DNA from: Petrosia ficiformis
Lineage: Eukaryota > Porifera > Demospongiae > Haplosclerida > Petrosiidae
Reading direction: 5' to 3'
Assembly: GCA_947044365.1 (NCBI GenBank)
Contig: OX345643.1
Span: 1 to 64,000 of the forward strand
Length of the DNA stretch: 64,000 nucleotides
Both the position numbers and the translations under genes were made by a program. Below are positions 36,284-50,576 of the stretch, one piece after another. Each line of letters starts with the position of its first letter. Position 1 is the first letter of the stretch. The notes below the pieces were generated by a model that did not search any database, was not told where the DNA came from, and saw only the letters and a list, made by a program, of their open reading frames with translations.

Positions 36284-39200
36284 TTTTCCCTTCAGAGATG
36301 TTGGCTGCACAGGTGCTTGTGTGGCAATCGGTTGGGTTGAAGTGTTGGAAGTTCTACGAATGTTGGATGCACAGGTACTTGTGTGCCTGCCTATGAGTTA
36401 GGTTGAAGTGTTGGAAATTCTGCTGCTGGAAGAGTTGTGCTAACACACGGTATGCTATACCATCTTTCAGACAAGTTGGCCACCCAGGTACTTGTGTGAC
36501 TGCCTATCAGTTGGGTTGAAGGGTTGGAAGTTCTGCTATGAGTGGTCTCGCACACTGTGTGTGAGTACGATCTTCCCTTCAGAAATGTTGGCTGCACAGG
36601 TACACCAGTGTCTATCGGTTGGTTTGATGTGTTGGGACAGTTTTCCTAACACACTGTATGTTAGTGCCATCTTCCCTTCAGAGATGTTGGATGCAGTGTA
36701 CCTATCGGTTCGGTTGAAGTATAGGAAGTTCTGCTGGGAGAGTTGTGCTAACACACACTGTATGTTAGTACTATCTTCCCTTCAGACAAGTTGGCTGCAC
36801 AGGTACTACTTGTGTGCCTGCATATCGGTTGGTTTGAAGTGTTGGAAGTTCTGGAGGGAGAGCGTTGTTTAGACCGTTGTGTGTCGGACTATCATCCATC
36901 CAGAGATGTTGGCTTCCTTGTGTGCCTACCGGTTGGTTTTGTTGTAAACACAGTTGTCACAAGTGGAGGTAGTGCTATATTATAGAGGTGTAGGTTCAGA
37001 CTAAATTGTTGTTCATATAGTCTGTCAGAGTATGTTGGGAGTTGTATTGGGCAAGTGGTGTTTACACTTGTGTGTAAGTATTCTCTTCCCTTCGGAGAAG
37101 TTGGCCACACAGGTACTTGTGTGCCTGCCTATCGGTTGGGTTGAAGTGTTGGAAGTTCTGTGGATGTTGGATGCACAGGTACTTTTGTACCTATCGATTG
37201 GGTTGAAGTGTTGGAAGTTCTGCGCATAGTGTACCGACTTGGGTACTTGTGTGCCTGCCTATCGGTTGGGTTGAAGTGTTGGAAGTTCTGCGCATAGTGT
37301 ACCGACTTGGGTACTTGTGTGCCTGCCTATCGGTTGGGTTGAAGTGTTGGAAGTTCTGCGCATAGTGTACCGACTTGGGTACTTGTGTGCCTGCCTATCG
37401 GTTGGATTGAAGTGTTGGAAGTTCTACGGATGTTGGATGCACAGGACTAGTGTGCCAATCGGTTGGGTTGAAGTGTTGGAAGTTCTACGGATGTTGGATG
37501 CACAGGTACTTGTGTGCCTATAAGTTGGGTTAAAGTGTTGGAAGTTCTGTGGATGTTGGCTGCACAGGCACTCTAGTGTCTATTAGTTGGTTTGATGTGT
37601 TGGGAGAGATTTGCTGCTAACTCACTGTATTAACGTTAGTACCATCTTCCCTTCAGAAATGTTGGATGCACAGGTACTTGTGTGCCTATCGGATGGGTTG
37701 AAGTGTAGGAAGATCTGCTGGGAGAGTTGTGCTAACACACTGTATGTTAGTACCATCTTCCCCTCAGACAAGTTGGCTGCACAGGTACTACTTCTGTGCT
37801 TGCATATCGGTTGGTTTGAAGTGTTGGAAGTTCTGGAGGGAGAGCGTTGTTTAGACTGTTGTGTGTCGGACTATCATCCATCCAGAGATGTTGGATTCAT
37901 TGTGTGCCCTGGATGGTTTTGTTGTAAACACAGTTGTCACAAGTGGAGGTAGTACTATATTATAGAGGTGTAGGTTCAGACTAAATTGTTGTTGGGAGTT
38001 GTGTTGGGCAAGTTGTGTTTACACCTGTGTGTGAGTATTATCTTCCCTTTGGAGATGTTGGCTGCACAGGTGCTTGTGTGCCTATCGGTGGGGTTGAAGT
38101 ATTGGAACTTCTGCGGATGTTGGATGCACAGGATGCACAGGTACTTGTGTACCTATCGGTTGGGTTGAAGTGTTGAAAGTTCTGCGGATGTTGGCTGCAC
38201 AGGTACTTGTGTACCTATCGATCGGTTTAAAGTGTTGGAAGTTCTGCACATGTTGGCCACATGGGTACTTGTGTGCCTACCTATCAATTGGGTTGAAGTG
38301 TTGGAAGTTCTGCGGATGTTGGATGCACAGGTACATGTGTACCTATCAATTGGGTTGAAGAGTTGGAAGTTCTGCGAATGTTGGCCAAAGATGTACTTGT
38401 GTGCCTGCCTGGGTTGAAGTGTTGGAAGCTCTGCGGATGTTGGATGCACAGGTACTTGTGTACATATCAGTTGGGTTGAAGTGTTGGAAGTTCTGCGCAT
38501 GTTGGCCACACAGGTACTTGTGTGCCTGCCTATCGGTTGGGTTGAAGGGTTGGAAGTTCTGCGGATGTTGGATGCACAGGTACTTGTGTACCTATCGATT
38601 GGGTTGAAGTGTTGGAAGTCCTGTGGATGTTGGATGCACAGGTACTTGTGTGCCTATCAGTTGGGCTGAAGGGTTGGAACTTCTGAAGATGTTGGATGCA
38701 CAGGTACTCCAGTGTCTATCGGTTGGTTTGATGTTTTGGGAGAGATTTGCTGCTAACACACTGAATGTTAGTACCATCTTCCCTTCAGAAATGTTGGCTG
38801 CACAGGTACTCCAGTGTGTATCGGTTGGTTTGATGTGTTGGGAGAGTTTTGCTAACACACTGTATGTTAGTGCTATCTTCCCTTCAGACAAGTTGGCTGC
38901 ACAGGTACTACTTGTGTGCCTGCATATCGGTTGATTTCAAGTGTTGGAAGTTCTGGAGGGAGAGCATTGTTTAGACCGTTGTGTGTCGGACTATTGGTTT
39001 TGTTGTAAACACAGTTGTCGCAAGTGGAGGTAGTGCTATATTATAGAGGTGTAGGTTCAGACTAAATTGTTGTTCATATAGTCTGTCAAGTATGTTGGGA
39101 GTTGTATTGGGCAAGTTGGGTTTACACTTGTGTGTAAGTATTCTCTTCCCTTCGGAGAAGTTGGCCACACAGGTACTTGTGTGCCTGCCTATCGGTTGGG

Positions 39201-42200
39201 TTGAAGTGTTGGAAGTTCTGCGGATGTTGGATGCACAGGTACTTTTGTACCTATCCATTGGGTTAATGTGTTGGAAGTTATGCGGATGATGGATGCACAG
39301 GATGCACAGGTACTTGTGTACCTTTCGGTTGGTTTGAAGTGTTGGAAGTTCTGCGCATGTTGGCCACACAGGTACTTGTGTGCCTGCCTATCGGTTGGGT
39401 TGAAGTGTTGAAAGTTCTGCGGATGTTGGATGCACCGGTACTTGTGTACGTATCGGTTGGGTTGAAGTGTTGGAAGTTCTGCGGATGTTGGCTGCACAGG
39501 TACTTGTGTACCTATCGATTGGGTTGAAGTGTTGGAAGTTCTGTGGATGTTGGATGTACAGGTACGTGTGTGCCTATCAGTTGGGGTGTGCCTATCAGTT
39601 GGGTTGAAGTGTTGGAAGTTCTGGAGGGAGAGCGTTGTTTAGATCGTTGTGTGTCGGACTATCATCCATCCAGAGATGCTGGGTTCCTTGCGTGGTTGGT
39701 TTGTTGTAAAGTTGTCACAAGTGGAGGTAGTACTATATTATAGAGGTGTAGGTTCAGACTAAATTGTTGTTCATATAGTCTGTCAGAGTATGTTGGAAGA
39801 TGTGTTGGGCAAGTTTTGTTTACACGTGTGTAAGTATTATCTTCCCTTCGGAGATGTTGGCTGCACAGGTTCTTGTGTGCCCATCGGTTGGGTTGAAGTG
39901 TTGGAAGTTCTACGGATGTTGGATGCACAGGTACTAGTGTGCCAATCGGTTGGGTTGAAGTGTTGGAAGTTCTACGGATGTTGGATGCACAGGTACTAGT
40001 GTGCCTGCCTATCGATTGGGTTGAAGTGTTGGAAGTTCTGCGCATGTTGGCCACAGATGTACTTGTGTGCCTGCCTATCGGTTGGGTTGAAGTGTTGGAA
40101 GTTCTACGGATGTTGGATGCACAGGTACTAGTGTGTCAATCGGTTGGGTTGAAGTGTTGGAAGTTCTACGGATGTTGGATGCACAGGTACTAGTGTGCCT
40201 GCCTATCGATTGGGTTGAAGTGTTGGAAGTTCTGCGCATGTTGGCCACAGATGTACTTGTGTGCCTGCCTTTCGGTTGGGTTGAAGTGTTGGAAGTTCTG
40301 CGCATGTTGGCCACAGATGTACTTGTGTGCCTGCCTATCGGTTGGGTTGAAGTGTTGGAAGTTCTACGGATGTTGGATGCACAGGTACTAGTGTGTCAAT
40401 CGGTTGGGTTGAAGTGTTGGAAGTTCTACGGATATTGGATGCACAGGTACTAGTGTGCCTGCCTATCGATTGGGTTGAAGTGTTGGAAGTTCTGCGCATG
40501 TTGGCCACAGATGTACTTGTGTGCCTGCCTATCGGTTGGGTTGAAGTGTTGGAAGTTCTACGGATGTTGGATGCACAGGTACTAGTGTGCCAATCGGTTG
40601 GGTTGAAGTGTTGGAAGTTCTACGGATGTTGGATGCACAGGTACTAGTGTGCCTGCCTATCGATTGGGTTGAAGTGTTGGAAGTTCTGCGCATGTTGGCC
40701 ACAGATGTACTTGTGTGCCTGCCTATCGGTTGGGTTGAAGTGTTGGAAGTTCTGTGGATGTTGCATGTACAGGTACGTGTGTGCCTATCAGTTGGGTTGA
40801 AGTGTTGGAAGTCCTGTGGATGTTGGATGCACAGGTACTTGTGTGCCTATCAGTTGAGTTGAAGGGTTAGAACTTCTGAAGATGTTGGATACACAGGTAC
40901 TCCAGTGTCTATCGGTTGGTTTGATGTGTTGGGAGAGTTTTGCTAACACACTGTATGTTAGTGCCATCTTCCCTTCAGACAAGTTGGCTGCACAGGTACT
41001 ACCTGTGTGCCTGCATATCACAGGTACTTGTGTGCCTGCCTATCGGTTGGGTTGAAGTGTTGGAAGTTTCTGCGGATGTTGGATGAACAGGTACTTGTGT
41101 ACCTATCGATTGGGTTGAAGTGTTGGAAGTTCTGCGCATGTTGGCCACACAGTTACTTGTGTGCCTGCCTATCGGTTGGGTTGAAGTGTTGGAAGTTCTG
41201 CGGATGTTGGATGCACCGGTACTTGTGTACGTATCGGTTGGGTTGAAGTGTTGGAAGTTCTGTGGATGTTGGCTGCACAGGTACTTGTGTACCTATCGAT
41301 TGGGTTGAAGTGTTGGAAGTTCTGTGGATGTTGGATGTACAGGTACGTGTGTGCCTATCAGTTGGGTTGAAGTGTTGGAGGTCCTGTGGATGTTGGATGC
41401 ACAGGTACTTGTGTGCCTATCAGTTGGGTTGAAGTGTTGGAAGTTCTGGAGGGAGAGCGTTGTTTAGACCGTTGTGTGTCGGACTATCATCCATCCAGAG
41501 ATGCTGGGTTCCTTGCGTGCCTACCGGTTGGTTTGTTGTAAACACAGTTGTCACAAGTGGAGGTAGTACTATATTATAGAGGTGTAGGTTCAGACTAAAT
41601 TGTTGTTCATATAGTCTGTCAGAGTATGTTGGGAGATGTGTTGGGCAAGTTTTGTTTACACGTGTGTAAGTATTATCTTCCCTTCGGAGATGTTGGCTGC
41701 ACAGGGTCTTGTGTGCCCATCGGTTGGGTTGAAGTGTTGGAAATTCTACGGATGTTGGATGCACAGGTACTAGTGTGCCAATCGGTTGGGTTGAAGTGTT
41801 GGAAGTTCTACGGATGTTGGATGCACAGGTACTAGTGTGCCTGCCTATCGATTGGGTTGAAGCGTTGGAAGTTCTGCGCATGTTGGCCACAGATGTACTT
41901 GTGTGCCTGCCTATCGGTTGGGTTGAAGTGTTGGAAGTTCTACGGATGTTGGATGCACAGGTACTAGTGTGCCAATCGGTTGGGTTGAAGTGTTGGAAGT
42001 TCTACGGATGTTGGATGCACAGGTACTAGTGTGCCTGCCTATCGATTGGGTTGAAGTGTTGGAAGTTCTGCACATGTTGGCCACAGATGTACTTGTGTGC
42101 CTGCCTATCGGTTGAGTTGAAGTGTTGGAAGTTCTACGGATGTTGGATGCACAGGTACTAGTGTGCCTATCGATTGGGTTGAAGTGTTGGAAGTTCTGCG

Positions 42201-45200
42201 CATGTTGGCCACAGATGTACTTGTGTGCCTGCCTATCGGTTGGGTTGAAGTGTTGGAAGTTCTACGGATGTTGGATGCACAGGTACTAGTGTGCCAATCG
42301 GTTGGGTTGAAGTGTTGGAAGTTCTACGGATGTTGGATGCACAGGTACTAGTGTGCCTGCCTATCGATTGGGTTGAAGTGTTGGAAGTTCTGCACATGTT
42401 GGCCACAGATGTACTTGTGTGCCTGCCTATCGGTTGAGTTGAAGTGTTGGAAGTTCTACGGATGTTGGATGCACAGGTACTAGTGTGCCTGCCTATCGAT
42501 TGGGTTGAAGTGTTGGAAGTTCTGCGCATGTTGGCCACAGATGTACTTGTGTGCCTGCCTATCGGTTGGGTTGAAGTGTTGGAAGTTCTGTGGATGTTGC
42601 ATGTACAGGTACGTGTGTGCCTATCAGTTGGGTTGAAGTGTTGGAAGTCCTGTGGATGTTGGATGCACAGGTACTTGTGTGCCTATCAGTTGGGTTGAAG
42701 GGTTAGAACTTCTGAAGATGTTGGATACACAGGTACTCCAGTGTCTATCGGTTGGTTTGATGTGTTGGGAGAGTTTTGCTAACACACTGTATGTTAGTGC
42801 CATCTTCCCTTCAGACAAGTTGGCTGCACAGGTACTACCTGTGTGCCTGCATATCACAGGTACTTGTGTGCCTGCCTATCGGTTGGGTTGAAGTGTTGGA
42901 AGTTTCTGCGGATGTTGGATGAACAGGTACTTGTGTACCTATCGATTGGGTTGAAGTGTTGGAAGTTCTGCGCATGTTGGCCACACAGTTACTTGTGTGC
43001 CTGCCTATCGGTTGGGTTGAAGTGTTGGAAGTTCTGCGGATGTTGGATGCACCGGTACTTGTGTACGTATAGGTTGGGTTGAAGTGTTGGAAGTTCTGCG
43101 GATGTTGGCTGCACAGGTACTTGTGTACCTATCGATTGGGTTGAAGTGTTGGAAGTTCTGTGGATGTTGGATGTACAGGTACGTGTGTGCCTATCAGTTG
43201 GGTTGAAGTGTTGGAGGTCCTGTGGATGTTGGATGCACAGGTACTTGTGTGCCTATCAGTTGGGTTGAAGTGTTGGAAGTTCTGGAGGGAGAGCGTTGTT
43301 TAGACCGTTGTGTGTCGGACTATCATCCATCCAGAGATGCTGGGTTCCTTGCGTGCCTACCGGTTGGTTTGTTGTAAACACAGTTGTCACAAGTGGAGGT
43401 AGTACTATATTATAGAGGTGTAGGTTCAGACTAAATTGTTGTTCATATAGTCTGTCAGAGTATGTTGGGAGATGTGTTGGGCAAGTTTTGTTTACACGTG
43501 TGTAAGTATTATCTTCCCTTCGGAGATGTTGGCTGCACAGGGTCTTGTGTGCCCATCGGTTGGGTTGAAGTGTTGGAAGTTCTACGGATGTTGGATGCAC
43601 AGGTACTAGTGTGCCAATCGGTTGGGTTGAAGTGTTGGAAGTTCTACGGATGTTGGATGCACAGGTACTAGTGTGCCTGCCTATCGATTGGGTTGAAGTG
43701 TTGGAAGTTCTGCGCATGTTGGCCACAGATGTACTTGTGTGCCTGCCTATCGGTTGGGTTGAAGTGTTGGAAGTTCTACGGATGTTGGATGCACAGGTAC
43801 TAGTGTGCCAATCAGTTGGGTTGAAGTGTTGGAAGTTCTACGGATGTTGGATGCACAGGTACTAGTGTGCCAATCAATTGGGTTGAAGTGTTGGAAGTTC
43901 TACGGATGTTGGATGCACAGGTACTAGTGTGCCTGCCTATCGATTGGGTTGAAGTGTTGGAAGTTCTGCGCATGTTGGCCACAGATGTACTTGTGTGCCT
44001 GCCTATCGGTTGGGTTGAAGTGTTGGAAGTTCTACGGATGTTGGATGCACAGGTACTAGTGTGCCAATCGGTTGGGTTGAAGTGTTGGAAGTTCTACGGA
44101 TGTTGGATGCACAGGTACTAGTGTGCCTGCCTATCGATTGGGTTGAAGTGTTGGAAGTTCTGCGCATGTTGGCCACAGATGTACTTGTGTGCCTGCCTTT
44201 CGGTTGGGTTGAAGTGTTGGAAGTTCTACGGATGTTGGATGCACAGGTACTAGTGTGCCAATCGGTTGGGTTGAAGTGTTGGAAGTTCTACGGATGTTGG
44301 ATGCACAGGTACTAGTGTGCCTGCCTATCGATTGGGTTGAAGTGTTGGAAGTTCTGCGCATGTTGGCCACAGATGTACTTGTGTGCCTGCCTATCGGTTG
44401 GGTTGAAGTGTTGGAAGTTCTACGGATGTTGGATGCACAGGTACTAGTGTGCCAATCGGTTGGGTTGAAGTGTTGGAAGTTCTACGGATGTTGGATGCAC
44501 AGGTACTAGTGTGCCTGCCTATCGATTGGGTTGAAGTGTTGGAAGTTCTGCGCATGTTGGCCACAGATGTACTTGTGTGCCTGCCTTTCGGTTGGGTTGA
44601 AGTGTTGGAAGTTCTACGGATGTTGGATGCACAGGTACTAGTGTGCCAATCGGTTGGGTTGAAGTGTTGGAAGTTCTACGGATGTTGGATGCACAGGTAC
44701 TTGTGTGCCTGCCTATCGATTGGGTTGAAGTGTTGGAAGTTCTGCGCATGTTGGCCACAGATGTACTTGTGTGCCTGCCTATCGGTTGGGTTGAAGTGTT
44801 GGAAGTTCTGTGGATGTTGCATGTACAGGTACGTGTTCCTATCAGTTGGGTTGAAGGGTTGGAACTTCTGATGATGTTGGATACACAGGTACTCCAGTGT
44901 CTATCGGTTGGTTTGATGTGTTGGGAGAGATTTGCTGCTAACACACTGAATGTTAGTACCATCTTCCCTTCAGAAATGTTGGCTGCACAGGTACTCCAGT
45001 GTCTATCGGTTGGTTTGATGTGTTGGGAGAGTTTTGCTAACACACTGTATGTTAGTGCCATCTTCCCTTCAGACAAGTTGGCTGCACAGGTACTACCTGT
45101 GTGCCTGCATATCGATTGGTTTGAAGTGTTGGAAGTTCTGGAGGGAGAGCGTTGTTTAGACCGTTGTGTGTCGGACTATCATCCATCCAGAGATGTTGGC

Positions 45201-48200
45201 TTCCTTGTGTGCCTACCGGTTGGTTTTGTTGTAAACACAGTTGTCACAAGTGGAGGTAGTGCTATATTATAGAGGTGTAGGTTCAGACTAAATTGTTGTT
45301 CATATAGTCTGTCAGAGTATGTTGGGAGTTGTATTGGTCAAGTTGTGTTTACACTTGTGTGTAAGTATTCTCTTCCCTTCGGAGAAGTTGGCCACACAGG
45401 TACTTGTGTGCCTGCCTATCGGTTGGGTTGAAGTGTTGGAAGTTTCTGCGGATGTTGGATGAACAGGTACTTGTGTACCTATCGATTGGGTTGAAGTGTT
45501 GGAAGTTCTGCGCATGTTGGCCACACAGGTACTTGTGTGCCTGCCTATAGATTGGGTTGAAGTGTTGGAAGTTCTGCGCATGTTGGCCACATGGGTACTT
45601 GTGTGCCTGCCTATCGGTTGGGTTGAAGTGTTGGAAGTTCTGCGGATGTTGGATGAACAGGTACTTGTGTACCTATCGATTGGGTTGAAGTGTTGGAAGT
45701 TCTGCGCATGTTGGCCACACAGTTACTTGTGTGCCTGCCTATCGGTTGGGTTGAAGTGTTGGAAGTTCTGCGGATGTTGGCTGCATAGGTACTTGTGTAC
45801 CTATCGATTGGGTTGAAGTGTTGGAAGTTCTGTGCATGTTGGCCACACAGGTACTTGTGTGCCTGCCTATCGGTTGGGTTGAAGTGTTGGAAGTTCTGCG
45901 GATGTTGGATGCACAGGTACTTGTGTGACTGCCTATCGGTTGGGTTGAAGTGTTGGACGTTCTGCGCTTGTTTGCCACAGATGTACTTGTGTGCCTGCCT
46001 TTCGGTTGGGTTGAAGGGTTGGAAATTCTGCGGATGTTGGATGTACAGGTACGTGTGTGCCTATCAGTTGGGTTGAAGTGTTGAAAGTCCTGTGGATGTT
46101 GGATGCACAGGTACTTGTGTGCCTATCAGTTGGGTTGAAGGGTTGGAACTTCTATAGATGTTGGATACACAGGTACTCCAGTGTCTATCGGTTGGTTTGA
46201 TGTGTTGGGAGAGATTTGCTGCTAACACACTGAATGTTAGTACCATCTTCCCTTCAGAAATGTTGGCTGCACAGGTACTCCAGTGTCTATCTGTTGGTTT
46301 GATGTGTTGGGAGAGTTTTGCTAACACACTGTATGTTAGTGCCATCTTCCCTTCAGACAAGTTGGCTGCACAGGTACTACTTGTGTGCCAGCATATCGGT
46401 TGGTTTTAAGTGTTGGAAGTTCTGCGGATGTTGGCTGCACAGGTACTTGTGTGCCTTTCGATTGGTTTGAAGTGTTGGAAGTTCTGCGCATGTTGGCCAC
46501 ATGGGTACTTGTGTGCCTGCCTATCGGTTGGGTTGAAGTGTTGGAAGTTCTGTGGATGTTGGATGGACAGGTACTTGTGTACCTATCGGTTGGGTTGAAG
46601 TGTTGGAAGTTCTGCGGATGTTAGATGCACAGGTACCTATCGGTTGGGTTGAAGTGTTGGAAGTTCTGCGCTTGTTGGCCACAGATATACTTGTGTGCCT
46701 TCCTATCGGTTGGGTTGAAGTGTTGGAAGTTCTGTGGATGTTGCATGTACAGGTACGTGTATGCCTATCAGTTGGGTTGAAGTGTTGGAAGTTCTGTGGA
46801 TGTTGGATGCACAGGTACTTGTGTGCCTATCAGTTGGGTTGAAGGGTTAGAACTTCTGAAGATGTTGGATACACAGGTACTCCAGTGTCTATCGGTTGGT
46901 TTGATGTGTTGGGAGAGATTTGCTGCTAACACACTGAATGTTAGTACCATTTTCCCTTCAGAAATGTTGGCTGCACAGGTACTCCAGTGTCTATCGGTTG
47001 GTTTAATGTGTTGGGAGAGTTTTGCTAACACACTGTATATTAGTGCCATCTTCCCTTCAGACAAGTTGGCTGCACAGGTACTACTTGTGTGCCTGCATAT
47101 CGGTTGGTTTGAAGTGTTGGAAGTTCTGGAGGGAGAGCGTTGTTTAGACCGTTGTGTGTCGGACTATCATCCATCCAGAGATGTTGGATTCATTGTGTGC
47201 CCTGGATGGTTTTGTTGTAAACACAGTTGTCACAAGTGGAGGTAGTACTATATTATAGAGGTGTAGATTCAGACTAAATTGTTGTTCATATAGTCTGTCA
47301 GAGTATGTTGGGAGTTGTATTGGGCAAGTTGTGTTTACACTTGTGTAAGTATTCTCTTCCCTTCGGAGAAGTTGGCCACACAGGTACTTGTGTACCTGCC
47401 TATCGGTTGGGTTGAAGTGTTGGAAGTTCTGCGGATGTTGGATGCACAGGTACTTGTGTACCTATCGGTTGGGTTGAAGTGTTGGAAGTTCTGCGCATGT
47501 TGGCCACACAGGTACTTGTGTGCCTGCCTATCGGTTGGGTTGAAGTGTTGGAAGTTCTGTGGATGTTGGCTGCACAGGTACTTGTGTACCTATCGATTGG
47601 TTTAAAGTGTTGGAAGTTCTGCGCATGTTGGCCACCTGGGTACTTGTGTGCCTGCCTAACGGTTGGGTTGAAGTGTTGAGTTCTGCGGATGTCGGATGCA
47701 CAGGTACTTGTGTACCTATCGGTTGGGTTGAAGTGTTGGAAGTTCTGCGCATGTTGGTCACACAGGTACTTGTGTGCCTGCATATCGGTTGGGTTGAAGT
47801 GTTGGAAGTTCTGCGCATAGTGTACCTATCGATTGGGTTGAAGTGTTGGAAGTTCTGTGCATGTTGGCCACACAGGTACTTGTGTGCCTGCCTATCGGTT
47901 GGGTTGAAGTGTTGGAAGTTCTGCGCATAGTGTACCTATCGATTGGGTTGAATTGTTGGAAGTTCTGTGCATGTTGGCCACACAGGTACTTGTGTGCCTG
48001 CCTATCGGTTGTATTGAAGTGTTGGAAGTTCTGCGGATGTTGGAGGTACAGGTAGTTGTGTACCTATCGATTGGGTTGAAGTGTTGGAAGTTCTGCGGAT
48101 GTTGGCCACACAGGTACTTGTGTGCCTGCCTATCGGTTGGGTTGAAGTGTTGGAGTTCTGCTGCTGGAAGTTTTGTGCTACACACAGTATGCTATACCAT

Positions 48201-49808
48201 CTTTCAGACAAGTTGGCCACCCAGGTACTTGTGTGCCTGCCTATTGGTTGTGTTGAAGTGTTGGAAGTTCTGCGGATGTTGGATGCACAGGTACTTGTGT
48301 ACCTATCGGTTGGGTTGAAGTGTTGGAAGTTCTGTGGATGTTGCATGCACAGGTACTTGTGTACCTATCGGTTGGGTTGAAGTGTAGGAAGTTCTGCTGG
48401 GACAGTTGTGCTGACACACTTTGTGTTAGTGCCATCTCCCCTTCCGAGATGTTGGATGCACAGGTACTTGTGTGCCTATTGGTTGGGTCAAGTGTAGGAA
48501 GTTCTGCAGATGTTAATGCACAGGTACTTGTGTACCTATCAGTTGGGTTCAAGTGTTGGAAGTTCTGTGGATGTTGCATGTACAGGTACGTGTGTGCCTA
48601 TCAGTTGGGTTGAAGTGTTGGAAGTCCTGTGGATGTTGGATGCACAGGTACTTGTGTGCCTATCAGTTGGGTTGAAGGGTTGGAACTTCTGAAGATGTTG
48701 GATACACAGGTACTCCAGTGTCTATCGGTTGGTTTAATGTGTTGGGAGAGTTTTGCTAACACACTGTATATTAGTGCCATCTTCCCTTCAGACAAGTTGG
48801 CTGCACAGGTACTACTTGTGTGCCTGCATATCGGTTGGTTTGAAGTGTTGGAAGTTCTGGAGGGAGAGCGTTGTTTAGACCGTTGTGTGTCGGACTATCA
48901 TCCATCCAGAGATGTTGGCTTCCTTGTGTGCCTACCGGTTGGTTTTGTTGTAAACACAGTTGTCACAAGTGGAGGTAGTGCTATATTATAGAGGTGTAGG
49001 TTCAGACTAAATTGTTGTTCATATAGTCTGTCAGAGTATGTTGGGAGTTGTATTGGGCAAGTTGTGTTTACACTTGTGTGTAAGTATTCTCTTCCCTTCG
49101 GAGAAGTTGGCCACACAGGTACTTGTGTGCCTGCCTATCGGTTGGGTTGAAGTGTTGGAAGTTCTGTGGATGTTGGATGCACAGGTACTTTTGTACCTAT
49201 CGATTGGGTTGAAGTGTTGGAAGTTCTGCGCATAGTGTACCGACTTGGGTACTTGTGTGCCTGCCTATCGGTTGGGTTGAAGTGTTGGAAGTTCTGCGCA
49301 TAGTGTACCGACTTGGGTACTTGTGTGCCTGCCTATCGGTTGGGTTGAAGTGTTGGAAGTTCTGCGGATGTTGGATGCACAGGTACTTGTGTACCTATCG
49401 GTTGGGTTGAAGTGTAGGAAGTTCTGCTGGGACAGTTGTGCTGACACACTGTGTTAGTGCCATCTTCCCTTCAGAGATGTTGGATGCACAGGTACTTGTG
49501 TGCCTATTGGTTGGGTCAAGTGTAGGAAGTTCTGCAGATGTTAATGCACAGGTACTTGCGTACCTATCAGTTGGGTTCAAGTGTTGGAAGTTCTGCGGAT
49601 GTTGGCTGCACAGGTACTAGTGTGCCAATCAGTTGGGTTGAAGTGTTGGAAGTTCTGCTGGGAGAGTGTTGTTTAGACCATTGGGGTGTAGGTACTATCA
49701 TCCATCCAGAGATGTTTGCTTCCTTGTGTGCCATCTTCCCTTCATACAAGTTGGCTGTCCATGTACTTCTGTGCCTGCCTATCAACCAGTTGAAGTGCTG
49801 GAAGTTCT
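36284..49808. repeat. 13.5-kb block of 62-66-bp tandem repeats with longer interspersed modules
   Basis: The basic unit ('gttgggttgaagtgttggaa', 'gttctacggatgttggatgc', 'acaggtactagtgtgcc') occurs as 62-bp and 66-bp forms, which differ by the insert 'tgcc'. Other modules are interspersed. One of about 85 bp contains 'ctaacacactgtatgttagt' and 'catcttcccttcag'. Another of about 240 bp contains 'gttgtttagaccgttgtgtg', 'atcatccatccagagatg' and 'gtaagtattctcttccc'. The long module appears about nine times (near 36859, 37840, 38967, 39628, 41459, 43295, 45143, 47132, 48862) and once in broken form (49666). The unit length is not a constant multiple of three, so the many open frames on both strands shift with respect to the units and are not credible genes. 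Confidence 0.95.
39790..45297. repeat. 1,836-bp higher-order repeat within the 62-66-bp block
   Basis: The module beginning 'atgttgg[ag]agatgtgttgg' lies at 39790, 41626 and 43462, exactly 1,836 bp apart, each followed by the same order of 62- and 66-bp variants. The copy following 43462 has a different number of internal dimers before the next long module (45143). Confidence 0.8.
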
Positions 49809-50571
49809 TCTCACGTTTCTCACCCCCAATATTATTGATCAAAACCACTTTGCAAACCTATTAAGAACATCATTATCTAACTCTAGGAACAGTTTCGGCT
49901 CAATTTGACAAAATTGATTTTGCAATGAAAAATCAGTACAAAGGCTCAGGGTAAAAATTCAAATTTTGATAGAATATTACAATGCTCACGGTTCTCACCC
50001 ACAATATTATTGATCAAAACTTCTTTGGAAACCTATTAAGGACATCATTATCTAACTCAAGGAACAGTTTCGGACAAATCTAAAACGAGTGATTTTTGAT
50101 GAAAAAATCAATACCTAGGCTATAGTTCAGGGCAAAATTCAAATTACAAGAGAACACTAAAATGCTCACGGTACTAACAGATAATATTATTGATCAAAAC
50201 CACTTTGGAAACATATTAAGGACATCATTATCTAACTCTAGGAACAGTTTCGGGTCAATCTGAAATGATTGATTTTGAAATGAAAAATCAGTACATAGGC
50301 TATAGTTCAGGGTAAAAATTCAAATTTTGATAGAATATTAAAATGCTCACAGTTCTCACCCACAATATTATTGATCAAAACCTCTTTGGAAACCTATTGA
50401 GGACATCATTATCTAACTCTAGGAACAGTTTCGACCAAATTTCAAATGATTGATTTGGCAATAAAAAATCAGTACAAAGTCTATAGTTCAGGGTAAAAAT
50501 TCAAATTTTGATAGAATATTAAAATGCTCACGGTTTTAACAGTTGATCAAAACCACTTTGGAAACATATTA
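49809..50571. repeat. 181-bp satellite, middle block
   Basis: About four monomers, diverged from each other. The first resumes at 'ctcacgtttctcaccc', the point in the monomer just beyond where the left block broke off. The last ends at the Gypsy target-site duplication. Confidence 0.93.
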
Positions 50572-50576
50572 AGGAC

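Noticed and set aside
36284..49808. CRISPR-like alternation of conserved and variable segments
   Set aside because: Repeats are long, continuous and variable, with no unique spacers; the sequence is eukaryotic and has no cas genes.
36284..49808. 22-24-bp GT...AG 'introns' such as 'gttagtaccatcttcccttcag'
   Set aside because: They are too short for spliceosomal introns; they are homologous repeat text found in both complete and broken forms.
36391..49908. Dozens of frames up to 209 codons with LEVLRMLDAQVLVC-like or NTSTQPIGRHTSTC-like repeats
   Set aside because: The 62-bp unit shifts the frame at each copy, frames overlap on both strands, and the peptides follow the DNA repeat only.
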